DNA of 64,000 nucleotides, taken from assembly GCA_001636495.1 (NCBI GenBank), contig KV440964.1, forward strand, positions 3,736,666 to 3,800,665. Reading direction: 5' to 3'. This document shows positions 27,418-35,892 of this stretch, piece after piece (the first letter of the stretch is position 1; each line of letters starts with the position of its first letter). Source of the DNA: Sutcliffiella horikoshii (lineage in GTDB: Bacteria; Bacillota; Bacilli; Bacillales; Bacillaceae_I). Below the pieces are notes generated by a model. It ran no database searches. It saw only the letters and a program-made list of their open reading frames with translations, and was not told where the DNA came from. A program made the translations under genes and the position numbers.

Positions 27418-27821
27418 TTCACCTCTCCCTCCTTATGAATGGAAAGGCGCCTCTCAGCTAACCTTCGCCCTAAAATAATCCCGATGAAAGCAAACAGCAA
27501 TCCCCCTATGACAGAGGAAAGTAGATAGGTGGCAGTGAGGACCGTATTCACCTGTGAACCCATTAGGAATACATCTCCGGCCAAAGTAGACATCGTGGTA
27601 AAACCTCCGCAAAGACCGACACCCAAGCCCACCTTCACCCATTCCGCAGGCTTGATATAGAGGAACCAACCAGTAAGTACTCCTAGCAAAAAGCTACCCA
27701 AAATATTCTCCATTAACGTTCCAAAAGGAAAGCCGTGCGCAAGCGTTCCCAAATTAATGCCATACCTTAGTAAAGAGCCCATTGCTCCTCCAATGAGTAC
27801 AGCCAATATATTTTTCATCAT
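27414..27821 (-). CDS. crcB: Fluoride efflux channel subunit CrcB (first of pair)
   Basis: 135 residues, four membrane helices. GGAMGSLLRYGIN and GLCGGFTTMSTLAGD are the family motifs. AGGTGG lies nine bases before the ATG. First gene of the two-gene unit; the 185-bp repeat lies just upstream and no fluoride riboswitch is visible. Confidence 0.93.
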   Translation of the reverse strand: MMKNILAVLIGGAMGSLLRYGINLGTLAHGFPFGTLMENILGSFLLGVLTGWFLYIKPAEWVKVGLGVGLCGGFTTMSTLAGDVFLMGSQVNTVLTATYLLSSVIGGLLFAFIGIILGRRLAERRLSIHKEGEVK

Positions 27822-27853
27822 GAATCTTAACCACCTATTTGGAACTTTTAAAA

Positions 27854-28038
27854 AGGCTCTTTTCTCAAAGATTATTGCTATTCACTTGTAAAAAGTCTGC
27901 AATTGGACTTTTTACCGCATATAGACCCTGAGGTAGACATAAAACCTATCCGGATAGCCAGGAAAAGAGCACGATAGCAAGGAATACAACGGTTGGTTTA
28001 AAAATACGAAAAAGCAACAAAGTTTACGAAAACAGCCT
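27854..28038 (+). repeat. 185-bp structured repeat, copy 1
   Basis: Contains the perfect hairpin GTAAAAAGTC-TGCAATTG-GACTTTTTAC and an outer pair GCTCTTTTC/GGAAAAGAGC. It ends AAGTTTACGAAAACAGCCT. It fills most of the gap between crcB and the epimerase-like gene; the second copy, of identical length, is at 30460. Confidence 0.85.
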
Positions 28039-28053
28039 AAATTTATTATGCAT

Positions 28054-28089
28054 GAAAAGAGTGGATGACTGCAATTGTCATCCACTCCA
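28054..28089 (-). terminator. Terminator of the reductase-like gene
   Basis: GAGTGGATGAC/GTCATCCACTC, 11 perfect pairs, followed by TTTTCATG on the minus strand. Confidence 0.85.
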
Positions 28090-28095
28090 TTTCTC

Positions 28096-29160
28096 TTACA
28101 TTTCCACCTTTTCCTTTTCCGGTTCAAAGTAAGCGCGAACGATGATTTCTAGAATTTCATGTGTCATATTAAGATGCGCAATAGGACTGCCTTTTAACAG
28201 TTCTTGTGTATTTCCATCTTCAAATGAGATACTACGATCCAAATAAGGTTCAAATACGTCAATCATGCTATTCAATTGAATTTCAACTGGTGTTAACGAG
28301 AAATTCGTCCCTTTTTCGTAAATGCCTAGAGTGTCAAATTGTAAGTGCTGCTTGATGGTACCGAGTACCTCCCTATTAGTGGGCGGTGCAGGGTTCGTAA
28401 TATTGTAGATGGTATTTTTCGTAGCTCTTTTTGCAGCAATCGTTAGGATATCCGCTACATAATCCACTGGAACCAGGTTGGACGTACCTTCCTTCGAACC
28501 TACAAGGTGAACCTTTTCGTAATAATTCTTTCTCACAAGCTTTCGTTTGAAAAGTTCCAGACCTCGCATGAATCCATAAAGTGTAAAGTTGGAATCTGCT
28601 TCTCCCGTCTTTGAATCCCCTACAATGATAGCGGGTCGGAATATAGATACATCCATCTTACCCTTGTATTTCATCACCTCATGCTCCGCAAGTGCCTTAC
28701 TCTCCTCATAAGGGTTGTTGAAATCCTGTTGCAAATCATACAGTTTTTCCTGCCCCTTATTGGACACCCCTACTGTGTAGGCCGTACTGACATGGATGAA
28801 TCTTGGAACCTCCATTAATCTTGCCACGTCCAAGGCGTTCTTTGTGCCATGAAAATTCATTTCCATAAGAGTGTCACGAAGATGGTGATCAAATTTTACC
28901 AGTGCCGCAAGATGGTAGAAAATATCTATGTTGTTGGTAAGTTCTGAAAGCAGGTCCGAAGAAAAGCCGAAATTCTTTTCACCGATGTCCCCTTTTAGTA
29001 TCGTGACATTCCCTTGTAAGGAAAAAGGCAAGTGTTCCTTTAATCCCTTTGCTTTCTCTATGTTTCTGGCTAATAGGTAGACAGCGTGCCCCTCCTCCAA
29101 GAGGTTGCGTATCAACCTTCCTCCTAGAAATCCAGTAGCACCCGTTAAGAATATATTCAT
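28096..29160 (-). CDS. NAD(P)-dependent extended SDR, thioester reductase-like
   Basis: 354 residues. Rossmann start TGATGFLGGRLIRNLLEEGH and the active-site Tyr/Lys in NPYEESKALAEHE mark an extended short-chain dehydrogenase of the NAD_binding_4 (thioester reductase/male sterility) type. Relatives reduce carrier-bound or CoA acyl groups, but no carrier protein or adenylation gene is nearby, so the substrate is unknown. GGAGG lies six bases before the ATG. A single-gene unit. Confidence 0.8.
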   Translation of the reverse strand: MNIFLTGATGFLGGRLIRNLLEEGHAVYLLARNIEKAKGLKEHLPFSLQGNVTILKGDIGEKNFGFSSDLLSELTNNIDIFYHLAALVKFDHHLRDTLMEMNFHGTKNALDVARLMEVPRFIHVSTAYTVGVSNKGQEKLYDLQQDFNNPYEESKALAEHEVMKYKGKMDVSIFRPAIIVGDSKTGEADSNFTLYGFMRGLELFKRKLVRKNYYEKVHLVGSKEGTSNLVPVDYVADILTIAAKRATKNTIYNITNPAPPTNREVLGTIKQHLQFDTLGIYEKGTNFSLTPVEIQLNSMIDVFEPYLDRSISFEDGNTQELLKGSPIAHLNMTHEILEIIVRAYFEPEKEKVEM

Positions 29161-29331
29161 TGAAGTCCTCCATTGTTGAACATGATTTTTCAGTCAAATC
29201 TACTACAATCTTAATATAGAATCTGGTATAAATCAAAACTTGGAAAATATTGATGAAGCATATCATGATTAGGGCTCTGAGGATGGCATACGTTATACTT
29301 GGAATAACGACATATGATAAAGGAGTCTGTG

Positions 29332-30459
29332 ATGAGTAAAAAATTCTGGGGGTTACTTCTTGTAATTGGTTGTCTTGCCGCTTACTTCTTTATACCCAAA
29401 ATGTATGCCACAGTAACTCAAAAATCCGTTGGCAGTCTGCCCTATGAATTCGAGAAAAGCGAAAATATTGCATATGCCACTTTTGCTGGGGGCTGTTTCT
29501 GGTGCATGGAGCCTCCATTTGAAAAACTTCCTGGTGTGTATGAGGTTGTTTCTGGTTATACCGGTGGAAACGTGGAAAATCCAGCCTATAATGAGGTGAC
29601 TACAGGCGAGACGGGACATGTGGAAGCAGTTATTATCGCCTACAATCCTAACGTTGTAGATTATGGCGTATTATTGGAGGTATTTTGGAGACAGGTCGAC
29701 CCCACTGACGACAAGGGACAATTTGTAGACAGAGGGAACCCATACCAATCCGGTATCTTCTATCACAATGAGGAACAGCAGCAGCAAGCGCAGGAATCCA
29801 AAGAAGCTCTTGAAGCTTCTGGACGTTTTGACCAGCCCATAGTTACGGAAATCAGAGCGGCCGAAACGTTTTACATTGCTGAAGATTATCACCAGGACTA
29901 CTATTTACAAAACCCTGTACGCTATGAATATTATCGTGAAAATTCCGGACGGGATAAGTTTCTAGATGAAGCTTGGGGAGCAGATCGAACTTTCACTCCT
30001 GTAGTAGAGGATGATGGCAAAACCCTCCTTCATTTATCCAAAGAGGAATTGCGTTCTGTCTTAACTGCTGAGCAGTATTATGTTACCCAAGAGGATGGTA
30101 CGGAAGAACCGTTCAACAATGAATACTGGGATCTAAAGGATGAAGGTATATACGTGGATCTTATTTCAGGAGAACCGCTATTCAGTTCAACAGACAAATA
30201 TGATTCTGGCACAGGATGGCCGAGTTTCACTAAGCCACTTATTGAAGAAAACATAGTTGAGCTTGAGGATCGGAGTTTTTTCTCCGTACGGATAGAAATT
30301 CGCAGCAAACTGGGAAATGCCCACTTGGGTCACGTATTTGATGATGGACCTGAGCCAACAGGGCTAAGATATTGCATGAACTCCGCTGCGCTCCGTTTTG
30401 TACCAAAAGAGGAGATGGAAGCGGAAGGATATGGAGAGTTTCTTAATCTGTTTCAATAA
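29332..30459 (+). CDS. msrAB: Membrane-anchored methionine sulfoxide reductase MsrA-MsrB fusion
   Basis: 375 residues from the ATG at 29332 (AAGGAG seven bases upstream; the ATG at 29314 lacks one). One N-terminal membrane anchor (about 4-25) is followed by MsrA with [12 protein letters not shown] (about 50-210) and MsrB with [10 protein letters not shown] and catalytic Cys in [12 protein letters not shown] (about 225-370). It repairs both S- and R-methionine sulfoxide in proteins outside the membrane. The MsrB zinc CxxC pairs are absent. B. subtilis has separate cytosolic msrA and msrB, so this is an accessory form. The 185-bp repeat begins at its stop codon. Confidence 0.92.
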   Translation: MSKKFWGLLLVIGCLAAYFFIPKMYATVTQKSVGSLPYEFEKSENIAYATFAGGCFWCMEPPFEKLPGVYEVVSGYTGGNVENPAYNEVTTGETGHVEAVIIAYNPNVVDYGVLLEVFWRQVDPTDDKGQFVDRGNPYQSGIFYHNEEQQQQAQESKEALEASGRFDQPIVTEIRAAETFYIAEDYHQDYYLQNPVRYEYYRENSGRDKFLDEAWGADRTFTPVVEDDGKTLLHLSKEELRSVLTAEQYYVTQEDGTEEPFNNEYWDLKDEGIYVDLISGEPLFSSTDKYDSGTGWPSFTKPLIEENIVELEDRSFFSVRIEIRSKLGNAHLGHVFDDGPEPTGLRYCMNSAALRFVPKEEMEAEGYGEFLNLFQ

Positions 30460-30644
30460 AGCTCTTTTCTCAAAGATTGTGGCTATTCACTAGTAAAAAG
30501 TCGGCAATTGGACTTTTTACAGCTTAGATACTCTAAAAAATGCACGCTGGCTATCCTGTAAAGCCAAGAAAAGAGCACGACAGTAAGGAATATAACGATT
30601 AGTTGGTTAATACGCAGGAGCAACAAAGTTTACGAAAACAGCCT
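30460..30644 (+). repeat. 185-bp structured repeat, copy 2
   Basis: Same length as copy 1. Hairpin GTAAAAAGTC-GGCAATTG-GACTTTTTAC is conserved exactly in both arms, and outer arms GCTCTTTTCT/AGAAAAGAGC pair perfectly. It starts immediately after the msrAB stop. Confidence 0.85.
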
Positions 30645-30655
30645 TCAATAAGAAA

Positions 30656-30692
30656 TAACACCCACTCTACCTTAAATGGGAGTGGGTGTTTA
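30656..30692. terminator. Terminator between msrAB and proC
   Basis: ACACCCACTC/GAGTGGGTGT hairpin; moderate T tracts on each side. Confidence 0.7.
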
Positions 30693-30696
30693 GTAA

Positions 30697-31509
30697 TTAC
30701 GCATCTTTTAGTTTTTTTGCTTTTTCCGTACAGGCTTCCATCGCAGAGACCACTGAAGATCGGAATCCGTGCTTCTCCAGTGTTGTTACCGCTTCAATTG
30801 TCGCTCCACCAGGGGTGCATACATTGTCTTTCAATTCTCCAGGGTGCTTGCCTGTTTCTAGCACCATTTTTGCTGCACCAAGGACGGCCTGGGCTGCCAT
30901 CGTGTATGCCTGGCTCCGGGCTATTCCCTGCTGGACCGCTCCATCCGCCAATGCTTCGATGAACATATACACATAGGCAGGTGAAGAACCGCTGACAGCA
31001 GGCACTGCATCCATCAATTTTTCTGGGAGCACCTCCGCTTTACCGAAGCTTTCAAAGAGACGGATAACATCTTGCAGCTCTTGCCTATTCACTTCTTCAT
31101 TAGCACAAATTGCACTCATCCCTTCCCCTACCAAGGATGGGGTATTGGGCATCACACGTACCGCTTTTATTTTCTTTCGGAAAGTTTCTTCAAGGAACTC
31201 AAGCGAAATGCCAGCAGCAATGGTGATAATTACGGCCTCACTCTTGACCAAATCTAAAATCTCCTCTATTACCTCTTTGTGAAGATCTGGTTTCACAGCC
31301 AAGATAAGCATATCTGCTGCTTTAGCTATTTCCCTGTTTTCTATAGACGCAGCAATAGCGTATTTTTCTACTACCTTATCTACCGTCGCTCTTGTTTTCG
31401 CACTGGCAGATATCTGGTGATTAGGTACAAGCTCCGACTTAATAAGCCCCCCAATAATCGCCTCAGCCATTTTTCCGCAACCAATAAAACCTATTTTCTT
31501 ATCCAACAT
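30697..31509 (-). CDS. proC: Pyrroline-5-carboxylate reductase
   Basis: 270 residues from the ATG at 31509 (AGGAA nine bases upstream; the GTG at 31518 abuts it). Rossmann motif IGFIGCGKMAEAIIGG, AVKP region and the C-terminal signature DNVCTPGGATIEAVTTLEKHG. Reduces pyrroline-5-carboxylate to proline with NADPH in the cytoplasm, the last step of proline synthesis. B. subtilis has several paralogues (ProI, ProH, ProG); which one this equals cannot be told. Single gene. Confidence 0.95.
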   Translation of the reverse strand: MLDKKIGFIGCGKMAEAIIGGLIKSELVPNHQISASAKTRATVDKVVEKYAIAASIENREIAKAADMLILAVKPDLHKEVIEEILDLVKSEAVIITIAAGISLEFLEETFRKKIKAVRVMPNTPSLVGEGMSAICANEEVNRQELQDVIRLFESFGKAEVLPEKLMDAVPAVSGSSPAYVYMFIEALADGAVQQGIARSQAYTMAAQAVLGAAKMVLETGKHPGELKDNVCTPGGATIEAVTTLEKHGFRSSVVSAMEACTEKAKKLKDA

Positions 31510-31621
31510 ATGTATCACTTCCTAAACGTTCTGCCTTGAATTATATAGAACACATATAAAGAAAGCTACCCCATAAAGAGGCCACTGAAAAACTGATATA
31601 CATTTGGTTGGATGGTTTCTA

Positions 31622-31748
31622 GCTGTTGATTGGAGCAAATGGCGAAGACTCCTGCGGGGGGGTAGCGACAATCTTGAGACCCCGCAACGAAGTGAGGAGG
31701 CTCAAGGTCGCCCCGCGGAAAGCGAAGCCATTTGCAGAAAGAAACAGC
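31622..31748 (+). repeat. 127-bp inverted-end repeat, copy C
   Basis: Ends GCTGTTGATTGGAGCAAATGGC and its near-complement GCCATTTGCAG..AAACAGC. The internal GCGAC..CTTGAG/CTCAAG..GTCGC stem is identical to copy A. The element carries an open frame beginning MIGANGEDS that recurs, altered, in copies A and D and is not considered a gene. Confidence 0.85.
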
Positions 31749-31771
31749 GGTGTTAGATGGATAGCTACCTG

Positions 31772-32764
31772 TTATGGACTGACAAACAGAAAGATGCTGT
31801 TCGCCACATAAAGCGCAATAATCGCAAGCGAAATGACAAGATAGCTTGGTGCCTGCTTGGCTTTCGTCCGATGAAGCATCGTATATAAAACAATAAGGTT
31901 CATGACAATAAGGGTAATCGTGGATACATAATGAAAAAGCTCCACCGAAGAAAGCAACAGCCCTCCTCTATAGAAAATATCTGAACTTCCTAGCACAAAC
32001 AAGTTGAACAGATTGCTTCCCAGTACACTTCCAATGGCAAGCCCCGGATTTCCAAGACGTACCGCAACGATACAACTTACCACTTCCGGCAACGAGGTTG
32101 TTACAGCAATCATGAACATTCCTACAAAGCTTGAGCCCAACCCTGTAAGCTCTCCTATTTTGTCTCCTGTCACCGTCAGGACGGTTCCAAATACCATGAT
32201 AAGAAAGCAGCTAAGGATGAAATACGATATGGTCCGTTTCATGGAAATGGATGAGTAATCGATCTCCTTTTTTACGTTGGTGGTGTTAAGTGGAACTTCC
32301 GGTACCTGTATCTTGGAAAGAAAAAACATTCCGAGACCGTATCCGGCTAATAGCAAGATGGAATCCAAACCAATTCCGAACACCTGAAACCCAGATTTTA
32401 TATGAAGGCCCACCAAAAGGTAGATGGAAAGGATCAGACCAACGAGTGCTGTAAACACATGCTCCTTCGTCTTGTGCTGAAAAATCCTCCTCTTTATGAA
32501 ATAGATATTAATAAATGCCAAAGTCAGCATATTGAAAAGGTTACTTCCCAGAATGTTACCTAAAATAAGATCGGGATTGTTGATGATAGCCGCTGTATAG
32601 CTTGTCGTAATTTCCGGTAGGGAAGTTGCTCCCCCTAGTAAAGCAGCCCCCAAGAAGGCCCCACCCTTTTGGGATTTTTTGCTGATGATATCCGCATACT
32701 TGGATAATTTAACAGCCACACCAACTGTTACAATCACACTGACGATAAATAACAAATAGACCAA
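31772..32764 (-). CDS. Sodium/calcium exchanger family protein (YrbG/CaxA-like)
   Basis: 330 residues with about ten membrane segments in two inverted halves. Each half carries an alpha repeat: GATSLPEITTSYTAAIINNPDL... with GNILGSNLFN near 75, and VTTSLPEVVSCIVAV with GSVLGSNLFN near 235. These acidic repeats bind the exchanged Ca2+ and Na+ or H+. It likely exports Ca2+ at the cytoplasmic membrane. The start is TTG with GAGGA seven bases upstream. Single gene; array 2 lies upstream. Confidence 0.9.
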   Translation of the reverse strand: MVYLLFIVSVIVTVGVAVKLSKYADIISKKSQKGGAFLGAALLGGATSLPEITTSYTAAIINNPDLILGNILGSNLFNMLTLAFINIYFIKRRIFQHKTKEHVFTALVGLILSIYLLVGLHIKSGFQVFGIGLDSILLLAGYGLGMFFLSKIQVPEVPLNTTNVKKEIDYSSISMKRTISYFILSCFLIMVFGTVLTVTGDKIGELTGLGSSFVGMFMIAVTTSLPEVVSCIVAVRLGNPGLAIGSVLGSNLFNLFVLGSSDIFYRGGLLLSSVELFHYVSTITLIVMNLIVLYTMLHRTKAKQAPSYLVISLAIIALYVANSIFLFVSP

Positions 32765-32949
32765 TTCGCATTCCTCTTTCTAACAGTCGTCGTTAAATAA
32801 ATTTAAACATGCCTTAATTTCCCTCAAAAGCGCGGCTTTTAAAGCAACAGATATTGGTAGTATTTCCATTTTGGTATTCCCTATTTGATGGGGAAATTAA
32901 CTTATTCTTAGGAAGCGGTGTTAAGTGGAGGATTTTTTGCATTCCAGTA

Positions 32950-33152
32950 ACCCCTATGAACCCCAAGAATCAAAAAACAATTAAACATTGTCCTTATAGA
33001 CCCCCTATGAACCCCGGAGATCACCAAAACAACTAAACATTGTCCTCATAGACCTCCTATGAACCCCGGAGATTACCAAAACAACTAAACATTGTCCTCA
33101 TAGACCCCCTATGAACCCCCGAGATCACCATAACCACTAAACATTGTCCTCG
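32950..33152. repeat. Tandem array 2, 51-52 bp period, TCATA-N7-TATGA core
   Basis: Between the CaxA-like gene start and the CorC-like gene end. TATGA lies at 32955, 33006, 33058 and 33110 (spacing 51, 52, 52). Unit: TAAACATTGTCCTCATAGAC, then CTCCTATGAACCCCGGAGAT, then CACCAAAACAAC. It shares AAACATTGTCCTCATAGACC with array 1. The remaining 280 bases of this 480-base gap hold only the terminator at 33200. Confidence 0.85.
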
Positions 33153-33199
33153 AGTTAATAACCCCATACCACTGGGGTCAAATCTTACAGTAATAAAAA

Positions 33200-33235
33200 C
33201 AAAAAAGCCCTGGCAACAATAATCGATGCCAGGAC
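33200..33235 (-). terminator. Terminator of the CorC-like gene
   Basis: On the minus strand CCTGGCA/TGCCAGG hairpin followed by GCTTTTTTG. Confidence 0.85.
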
Positions 33236-33246
33236 CCAATATAAGA

Positions 33247-34512
33247 TTATGCAGAAAAAACAATATCTACATTTTTCTCTACAACGACTTTTTGAATTCG
33301 GTGTTTTTTCACTTCTTCTATGTGAATGACGAAGCTTTCACATTCTACCCGTTCTCCCTTTTTGGGAAGGTAGCCAAGCATGTCAGAGATCCAGCCCCCT
33401 AATGTGTTAGCCGTGGACTCCGCTACGTCAAGCTGTAATAACTCTGTAAATTCCTCTACTGGCAGTCGCCCATCCATCCGGAATTTCAGTTCATCAAGGA
33501 TTTCCACAAAGTTTTCATTTTCATCATGCTCATCCCAAATTTCCCCTACAATCTCCTCAATGATATCTTCAATGGAGATGATACCTGCTGTTCCACCATA
33601 CTCATCAAGTACAATGGCCAGATGGTTTTGCGAGGTTTGCAACTCCTTCAACAAGTTAGAGATTTTTGCAGAACCGATAACATAGAATGGACTGCGTGCA
33701 ATGTCTTTTAAAAGAAAATCAGGATTTTGGACATATTGTGCGAAAAAGTCTCTATGTGAAATAACTCCGATTATATTATCAATGGATCCTTCATATAAAG
33801 GTAAACGTGAATATTGCTCTTTTATAAAAATGTCTTTAATTTCTTCAATAGACGTATCCTCCGAGATAGCTACTACATCCGGCCTTGGCGTCAAGATATC
33901 TTTCACGACGATATCATCAAACGCGATTGCGTTATGCAGCAATTCCCGTTCTTGTGTGAGAAAAGTCCCTTCTTCTTCTCCAATCTCCACCATCGCTATT
34001 ACGTCTTCTTCTGTTACAGTAGGCTCCTCCTTATCTGCACCAAGAAGTTTTTTGATGCCCACTTTTAATTGGACGAACAACCATGTAATTGGATAAAAGA
34101 GTTTCATGACTGTCATTAAAGAAGCAGATATTAAAAGTAAATATTTTTCTGCATATTGTTTTGCTAAAGATTTCGGCAAAATCTCCCCAAAAACAAGGAC
34201 TACTATAGTAATAACTCCGGTGGTGATAGCAAGTGTACTGCCGCTAGGTCCATACATTTGTGTGGCAATGTTTGTTGCTATCGCTGCCATTGCAATGTTG
34301 ACAATATTATTACCAATTAGAATTGTAGAAACACTTTGATCAAAGTTTTCCGCCATGTTTAATGAGCGTTTTGCTCTTGCATTGTTGTCAGCTTGATTAC
34401 GGAGACGCAATTTGTTTACGCTCGTAATAGCTGTTTCAGATGCCGAAAAATATCCTGATAATATTAACAATGCCCCTAATAAAATTATCGAGTCATAGGG
34501 TATACTATCCAA
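33247..34512 (-). CDS. CNNM/CorC family (DUF21-CBS-CorC_HlyC) membrane protein
   Basis: 421 residues: DUF21 membrane domain (about 5-190) with three or four helices and SASETAITSVNKLRLR; a CBS pair (about 205-330) containing TPRPDVVAI and VLDEYGGTAGIISIED; CorC_HlyC C-terminal domain (about 345-420). Bacterial CNNM relatives export Mg2+ with Na+ exchange or support cobalt/Mg resistance. The start is TTG at 34512, with GGAGAG about a dozen bases upstream, so the exact start is less sure. Divergent from mhqO. Confidence 0.88.
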   Translation of the reverse strand: MDSIPYDSIILLGALLILSGYFSASETAITSVNKLRLRNQADNNARAKRSLNMAENFDQSVSTILIGNNIVNIAMAAIATNIATQMYGPSGSTLAITTGVITIVVLVFGEILPKSLAKQYAEKYLLLISASLMTVMKLFYPITWLFVQLKVGIKKLLGADKEEPTVTEEDVIAMVEIGEEEGTFLTQERELLHNAIAFDDIVVKDILTPRPDVVAISEDTSIEEIKDIFIKEQYSRLPLYEGSIDNIIGVISHRDFFAQYVQNPDFLLKDIARSPFYVIGSAKISNLLKELQTSQNHLAIVLDEYGGTAGIISIEDIIEEIVGEIWDEHDENENFVEILDELKFRMDGRLPVEEFTELLQLDVAESTANTLGGWISDMLGYLPKKGERVECESFVIHIEEVKKHRIQKVVVEKNVDIVFSA

Positions 34513-34627
34513 GTTCTCATCACTCTCCTACATATATATATTATAAATATATTTTGAAACGGGGAATTTAGCAATAAAAATGAAAAAAATACCTAAAAAA
34601 ATTATATTTTTCCAAATATTTAACAAA

Positions 34628-34656
34628 TTGCATAACCTGTATTTTCATGATATAAT
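34628..34656 (+). promoter_or_regulatory. Sigma-A promoter of the mhqO-like gene
   Basis: TTGCAT (34628-34633), 17-base spacer, TATAAT (34651-34656). The MhqR-like operator begins at the next base. Confidence 0.8.
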
Positions 34657-34674
34657 TATCTCGAATTCAAGATA
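34657..34674 (+). promoter_or_regulatory. MhqR-like operator of mhqO
   Basis: TATCTCGAATTCAAGATA is a near-perfect palindrome matching the B. subtilis MhqR consensus tATCTcgAAtTCgAGATa. Overlapping the start of transcription, it would block RNA polymerase until quinones inactivate the repressor. Confidence 0.75.
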
Positions 34675-34716
34675 TATTAATTAAAACCATTCATATAAAA
34701 AAAGGAGCGAACCCTT

Positions 34717-35685
34717 ATGGAATTGTTAGGTTTACACCATGTTTCTTTATTAACAGCTAAAGCGGAAAAGAATTATCAATTTTTCACAGAGGTGCTTGGA
34801 ATGCGACTTGTGAAAAAAACGGTGAATCAGGATAACACCTCCTCTTATCACCTATTTTACGGAGACGCGGTAGGAAATCCAGGAACAGAAATCACTTTTT
34901 TTGACATTCCAGGTCTTGGCCGGACACATGAAGGGGTTTCTAGCATTTCATCCACTTCATTAAGGGTCCCTACTACAGAATCCCTTCATTTTTGGCAAAA
35001 GCGCTTTACAGCCTTGGGAATTAAGCACGAAGAAATAGAAAAAAGAGCAAATCGGGATACTTTAGCATTCGAGGATTACGAAGGAACAAAGCTGATTATT
35101 GTGGCTGATAATAACGAAGAGGGAGTCCCAGCAGGTGTTCCATGGGAGAAAAAGGATATACCTAAGGAGCACGCTATCATTGGGCTAGGGCCAGTAACGT
35201 TGACAGTGAAATCCGCTCCTCCGACAGCCAGTATTTTAACAAATGTCCTTGGCTTCCGTCATGTTGGCTCTTATCCTTCCTTAAAAGGAGACTTCCCGGC
35301 TATCGAGGTTTATGCAACCGGGGAGGGTGGAGCTGGAGCAGAAGTCCATATCGAGTCAAGGCCGGATCTTCCTGCTGAAAAAATTGGCAGAGGGGGCGTT
35401 CACCATGTCGCGTTCCGCATTCCCAACAAAGAGGAATTTAACCATTGGGTGCAGCGAATTAGACAAACTCGTCTTCCTAACTCCGGAGAAGTAGAACGAT
35501 ATTACTTTAAGGCTTTATACTTTAGAGAGCCAAACGGCATTCTGTTTGAACTCTCCACAGACACCCCAGGATTCAGTGCAGACGAACCACTGGAAACAAT
35601 GGGCGAAAAACTAGCTCTACCTCCATTCCTTGAGCCAAAAAGAGCCGAAATCGAAGCAAGCCTGAGACCTCTTGAAATTGATTAA
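34717..35685 (+). CDS. mhqO: Ring-cleaving extradiol dioxygenase, MhqO-like
   Basis: 322 residues; two vicinal-oxygen-chelate (glyoxalase/dioxygenase) modules, about 3-130 and 150-280. Metal ligand His in GLHHVSLLT, second-module GGVHHVAFRI and the Glu in PNGILFELSTD fit this family. MhqO of B. subtilis cleaves hydroquinone-type rings and confers resistance to methylhydroquinone. AAGGAG precedes the ATG. The MhqR-like operator upstream supports the assignment to the mhqO group over generic dioxygenases. Confidence 0.85.
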   Translation: MELLGLHHVSLLTAKAEKNYQFFTEVLGMRLVKKTVNQDNTSSYHLFYGDAVGNPGTEITFFDIPGLGRTHEGVSSISSTSLRVPTTESLHFWQKRFTALGIKHEEIEKRANRDTLAFEDYEGTKLIIVADNNEEGVPAGVPWEKKDIPKEHAIIGLGPVTLTVKSAPPTASILTNVLGFRHVGSYPSLKGDFPAIEVYATGEGGAGAEVHIESRPDLPAEKIGRGGVHHVAFRIPNKEEFNHWVQRIRQTRLPNSGEVERYYFKALYFREPNGILFELSTDTPGFSADEPLETMGEKLALPPFLEPKRAEIEASLRPLEID

Positions 35686-35734
35686 TTTTTTAATGATAAA
35701 TACAGGAGAGTTAAATGGAATATGATGGTTTCTA

Positions 35735-35861
35735 GCTGTTGCTTGTAGCAAAAGGCGAAGACTCCAGCGGAGGAGTAGCGACAATCTTGAGATCCCGCAA
35801 CGGAGTGAGGAGGCTCAAGGTCGCCCCGCGGAAAGCGAAGCCATTTGCGAAAAGCAACAGC
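35735..35861 (+). repeat. 127-bp inverted-end repeat, copy D
   Basis: Ends GCTGTTGC and GCAACAGC are perfectly complementary, although both differ from copies A and C (GATT/AATC), another paired change. The internal stem is the same as copies A and C. Confidence 0.85.
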
Positions 35862-35892
35862 GGTGTTTTACCAAGGAAACCTTCAGTAATCT

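Noticed and set aside
27822-28095. Fluoride riboswitch upstream of the crcB pair
   Set aside because: The conserved GGNGATGGNGTTCGCC and following elements are not present; the region is occupied by the 185-bp repeat.
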